In this document: one piece after another, positions 6,078 to 8,294 of the stretch
Position numbering within the stretch: position 1 is the stretch's first letter
Layout: each line of letters starts with the position of its first letter
Origin: Opitutus sp. GAS368
Lineage (GTDB): Bacteria; Verrucomicrobiota; Verrucomicrobiia; Opitutales; Opitutaceae
Length of the DNA stretch: 8,294 nt
NCBI GenBank assembly: GCA_945862035.1
Contig: CAMAXB010000132.1
Span: forward strand, 1-8,294
Direction: 5' to 3'
Made by a program: the position numbers and the translations under genes
The notes under the pieces: generated by a model
The model's input: the letters and a program-made list of their open reading frames with translations, nothing else
What the model was told of the DNA's origin: nothing
Database searches by the model: none

Positions 6078-6515
6078 ATGAATCCAATTTTGCTGGTGCT
6101 TGCAGGCCTGCTGCTTCTAGCGGCCGCGGGCTGTGCGTCGACGCCATCGTCGCGTATTCAGGCGGCGCGCGATGTCTACCATTCCTACCCGATGGAGGTG
6201 CAGGAAAGGATCGCGTCGGGCCAGGTCGACGTGGGCTTCACCCCTGAGCAGGTCCGCATGGCCCTCGGTCAGCCCGATCGCGTGGCCTCGCGCACCACGC
6301 CTGACGGCACCTCCGAAGTGTGGTCCTATCGCGACAAGGGTCCGCGTTTCAGTGTCGCCCTCGGGATCGGCGTGGGCGGCGGTGGCGGATCAACGCGCGT
6401 GGGCACGGGGCTGGGAGTCAGCACGGGCGGCCGTGCCTACGACGATGAAAAAACGCGTTTGGTTTTTGACCAACGTGGTCAGGTTTCAGCGGTCGAGCAG
6501 GTCGAGAGCCGATAG
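6078..6515 (+). CDS. Small lipoprotein, BamE/SmpA-like, with Gly-rich segment
   Basis: This predicted lipoprotein of 145 residues is probably anchored in the outer membrane. MNPILLVLAGLLLLAAAGC is a lipoprotein signal peptide with lipobox AAGC and acylated Cys19. After a helix (about 26-46) comes VDVGFTPEQVRMALGQPDRV (50-69) and then SEVWSYRD, the order seen in SmpA/OmlA (BamE)-type domains, where G-x-(T/S)-x-x-x-V-x-x-x-LG-x-P is followed by a W-x-Y strand. A glycine-rich stretch (about 96-118) interrupts the domain before the final strand TRLVFDQRGQVSAVEQ. The start is fixed by the signal peptide; an AGGGGG run directly abuts the ATG, which is unusually close for a Shine-Dalgarno sequence. 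A second gene at 7343 encodes a paralogue. The BamE-like fold is inferred from pattern; the molecular role is unknown. Confidence 0.8.
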   Translation: MNPILLVLAGLLLLAAAGCASTPSSRIQAARDVYHSYPMEVQERIASGQVDVGFTPEQVRMALGQPDRVASRTTPDGTSEVWSYRDKGPRFSVALGIGVGGGGGSTRVGTGLGVSTGGRAYDDEKTRLVFDQRGQVSAVEQVESR

Positions 6516-6523
6516 CGATTCGG

Positions 6524-6590
6524 TGTAGCCGGGGTCGTTGACCCCGGTCCGGGACTCCTCGATCCAAGGCACTGGGGTCCGCGACCCCGG
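6524..6590. repeat. Double-palindrome repeat, copy B (GGGGTC-N3-GACCCC)
   Basis: The left half, CCGGGGTC-GTT-GACCCCGG (6529-6547), is perfect. The right half, CTGGGGTC-CGC-GACCCCGG (6572-6590), has one mismatch. The segment 6524-6549 matches copy A (5307-5332) in reverse complement at 25 of 26 positions. It occupies the 84-nt gap between two convergent genes, starting 9 nt after the lipoprotein stop and ending 10 nt before the phosphatase stop. It could therefore serve as a two-way transcript end, although no T-run follows either stem. Confidence 0.85.
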
Positions 6591-6599
6591 CCACCTCAA

Positions 6600-7277
6600 T
6601 CAGCTCTCGATTGCCTGCCAGAAGAGGTCGGCGTCGGCCAGATCCCGGAAGGCGACGGTCGGCGCATGGCTGATCAATTCCTCGATCGGGTGACGTCCGG
6701 TGGCCACCGCCATTGTGCGCGCCCCGATGACCTTGCCGCACTCGATGTCGTGCGGAGTGTCGCCGATGATCCAGACCTGCTCCGGCGAGAACCTGACTCC
6801 CGTGTGCGCCGCGGCCCGCCGGAGGGCAAAGGGCCCGAGATCGTTGCGCAGTTCACTGTCGTTGGCGAAGGCGCCGAAGGGGAAGTAATCCCACAGACCG
6901 TGGTGAATGAGCTTCGCCTTCGCGCCCCGATCAATGTTGCCCGTAAGCAATCCCTGCGACACATCAGCCCGGGCGGCGGCCGTGTCGAGCAAGCCTTGGA
7001 CGCCGGGGAGAATCCGCGCGCTCCGACTCAGTTCCTCGGGCAGCAGGGCGATGTAGCCGTCCAGCAGCCGATCAAAGTTGTCCTGGGTGGTCGGCAGGCT
7101 GAACTTCTCAAGAATCTGGCGCAGGATGAAGCGATCCGTCCGCCCCGACCAGTCGATGTCATCGAGCGATCCATCAACGCCGAAGCCGTGATTGAGCGAG
7201 ATGCGGAGGGCCCGCATGCCGGAGCCGCCGGAAGCGAGCAGGGTCCCGTCGATATCCCAAAGAAGAAGGTATTTCAC
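6600..7277 (-). CDS. HAD-superfamily phosphatase (phosphoglycolate phosphatase-like)
   Basis: This 225-residue cytoplasmic hydrolase has all four HAD motifs. Motif I is LLLWDIDGTLL with nucleophile Asp8 and Asp10; motif II is LLTGN with Thr112; motif III Lys is in GAKAKLIHHG (about 120-123); motif IV is IGDTPHDIECG with Asp173 and Asp177. A helical cap lies between motifs I and II, as in subfamily I enzymes such as Gph and related nucleotidases. The domain begins at KYLLLWDIDG, so I use the GTG at 7277; upstream GTG at 7328 would add a poorly coding tail reaching close to the divergent lipoprotein start. No Shine-Dalgarno sequence is visible at either. It is convergent with the first lipoprotein gene and 65 nt from the divergent second one. 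The substrate is not determined by sequence. Confidence 0.87.
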   Translation of the reverse strand: MKYLLLWDIDGTLLASGGSGMRALRISLNHGFGVDGSLDDIDWSGRTDRFILRQILEKFSLPTTQDNFDRLLDGYIALLPEELSRSARILPGVQGLLDTAAARADVSQGLLTGNIDRGAKAKLIHHGLWDYFPFGAFANDSELRNDLGPFALRRAAAHTGVRFSPEQVWIIGDTPHDIECGKVIGARTMAVATGRHPIEELISHAPTVAFRDLADADLFWQAIES

Positions 7278-7342
7278 AAAGAATGAGAAAAGAAGGAAAC
7301 CGGACCGGCTTTGCGAGTCTAACCCCACAGATCCTCTCTGTT

Positions 7343-7789
7343 ATGAAATCCGCGCACTTGCTTCGTCTCGCTTTGAGTATGGGTGGCATTGGCCTGCTCG
7401 CGGCCTGCTCCACGCCGGAGGCGCGCATCCGGCGCAACGCCGGCTATTTCGCCACGCTCTCGCCCGATCAGCAGCAACTCATCCGGGAGGGAAAAATCGC
7501 CATCGGTTTCACTCCGGAACTGGTCCGGCTCGCGCTGGGTGATCCGGATCGCATGGCGGTTCGCAAGGATGCCACGGGAGACGGCGAGGCGTGGAGTTAC
7601 ACCAATTACGAAACGCTGGACGGCGCGCCGCTTTACCGCGGCTGGTACCACCGCTACGGCGGCCTGCGCGATCCACTTTACCGCTATTCGTACTACCTCA
7701 ACTCGCCTACCCGCCGGGAGCGTGATGTCTTTCGCGTGGTGTTTCGCGGCGGGTCGGTCGTCCTGATTGAGCAGGATAGTCAGCGCTGA
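7343..7789 (+). CDS. Small lipoprotein, paralogue of the one at 6078, with Tyr/Arg-rich segment
   Basis: This predicted lipoprotein of 148 residues has the signal peptide MKSAHLLRLALSMGGIGLLA with lipobox LAAC and acylated Cys22. The helix PDQQQLIREG (41-50) leads into IAIGFTPELVRLALGDPDRM (52-71) and GEAWSYTN, which align closely with the first lipoprotein (GFTPEQVRMALGQPDR, SEVWSYRD). In place of that protein's glycine stretch it has a Tyr/Arg-rich segment (about 98-119, with YRGWYHRYGG and DPLYRYSYYLN) before the last strand FRVVFRGGSVVLIEQ. The ATG at 7343 is the one next to the signal peptide; no Shine-Dalgarno sequence is visible. It is divergent from the HAD phosphatase. A BamE/SmpA-like outer-membrane role is inferred from the fold pattern only. 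Confidence 0.82.
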   Translation: MKSAHLLRLALSMGGIGLLAACSTPEARIRRNAGYFATLSPDQQQLIREGKIAIGFTPELVRLALGDPDRMAVRKDATGDGEAWSYTNYETLDGAPLYRGWYHRYGGLRDPLYRYSYYLNSPTRRERDVFRVVFRGGSVVLIEQDSQR

Positions 7790-7800
7790 ATTTCATGGGT

Positions 7801-7820
7801 GAACCGGCGGCAGGCGGTTC
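7801..7820 (+). terminator. Weak hairpin after the second lipoprotein gene
   Basis: GAACCG (7801-7806) pairs with CGGTTC (7815-7820) around an 8-nt loop, 12 nt past the stop codon. No T-run follows, so it is at best a weak terminator. Confidence 0.3.
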
Positions 7821-7872
7821 GTAAACTCCCGGCTCGCCGCCGTTGCGGCAGGATGTTCGAATCCGGCCTCCC

Positions 7873-8294
7873 ATGAACCAGAGCCCCATCAATCGCTTCC
7901 TGCTCGAGAACGGTCTGCGCATCGCCTCGAACCCCTGCGTCAGCCCGGACTTCTGCCTCGATTGGCCCGCCCTGCGCGCCGTGCTCAGTGCCGGCGAAGC
8001 GGTCAAGACGTGGACCAAGAGCGCCTTCGAGACGAAGGCCGGCAGCTGGACTCTGCTGGAGCACACCCTGACGGGCGATTGCGCCTGGCGGCTGGAACTC
8101 CGCGCCGGCGCGACGGTGCCTTCGACATTGGTGGAAGGGGTGGCGCTCGCCGGGGGTGCGCAGGTGTTTCCTGCGACCTTCAAGAACCTCATCGCGCTAA
8201 AAAACCTGATTCAGGAGCACAACCCGGCCTCGACGATCTTCCCGACCGCCGCACAGAAGCTTGGCCAGAGCACGCTCGGCATCGGCGCGCGTTT
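7873..8294 (+). CDS. Unrecognised protein, N-terminal 140 residues only
   Basis: An uninterrupted frame runs from the ATG at 7873 (MNQSPINRFLLENGLRIASN) to the window end. The start is supported by an in-frame TAA at 7822-7824, although a TTG at 7843 is also possible, and there is no good Shine-Dalgarno sequence. There is no signal peptide or membrane segment in the visible part, which suggests a soluble protein. Visible features are two early Cys residues (22, 28), a charged beta-rich region (about 45-80: TWTKSAFETKAGSWTLLEHT), and the more conserved-looking segments FKNLIALKNLIQEHNP (103-118) and FPTAAQKLGQSTLGIGAR (123-140). The composition and third-position GC look like real coding sequence. 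I do not recognise the family. It lies 83 nt after the second lipoprotein gene and could share its transcript. Confidence 0.7.
   Translation, partial: MNQSPINRFLLENGLRIASNPCVSPDFCLDWPALRAVLSAGEAVKTWTKSAFETKAGSWTLLEHTLTGDCAWRLELRAGATVPSTLVEGVALAGGAQVFPATFKNLIALKNLIQEHNPASTIFPTAAQKLGQSTLGIGAR

Noticed and set aside
7707..8192. Minus-strand open frame of 161 codons over the end of the second lipoprotein and the right-edge gene
   Set aside because: It crosses a gene boundary and is antisense to a frame with better coding character that starts at 7873; its peptide is rich in Ser, Arg and Pro without motifs.
1..8294. Defence, toxin-antitoxin, prophage or biosynthetic gene system
   Set aside because: All recognised genes are ordinary metabolic or envelope genes; there is no nuclease, integrase, transposase or multi-gene cassette signature.

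Overview
The window is about 8.3 kb of GC-rich bacterial DNA holding ten genes, two of them cut by the window ends. Genome style (GC-rich genes, intergenic spaces filled with palindromic repeats, a fused two-subunit E1 dehydrogenase, BamE-like small lipoproteins, a Kdo-pathway phosphatase implying LPS and hence a Gram-negative envelope) fits Verrucomicrobiota, perhaps Opitutales. That placement is inference; no rRNA or marker gene is present.

Left part (1-5786), all genes on the minus strand. In transcription order from the right: ribose-5-phosphate isomerase B (rpiB), an alpha/beta-hydrolase esterase, an aldo/keto reductase, an UPF0173 metal-dependent hydrolase whose ATG overlaps the reductase stop (ATGA), a fused alpha+beta 2-oxoacid dehydrogenase E1, and the start of a KdsC-type HAD phosphatase running off the left edge. 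Only the reductase/UPF0173 pair is clearly co-translated. The other gaps (58 to 358 nt) carry repeats or hairpins, so they may be separate transcription units.

Right part (5787-8294): a small lipoprotein gene (+), a HAD phosphatase (-) convergent with it, a second small lipoprotein (+) divergent from the phosphatase, and the first 140 codons of an unrecognised protein (+). The two lipoproteins are paralogues sharing a GFTPE-x-VR-x-ALG-x-PDR core.

The genes are mostly ordinary metabolism and envelope functions. The unusual content is between them. Four of the gaps each hold a different inverted repeat, and the arms of each are built from tandem 7- to 10-nt units (ATCGAAA, GCGAATC, GATGGGAC, CACAGAT). 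Two gaps also hold a copy of a double palindrome with core GGGGTC-N3-GACCCC. One repeat arm is translated into the N-terminus of the KdsC-like protein. I see no CRISPR array, transposase, tRNA, rRNA or defence system.
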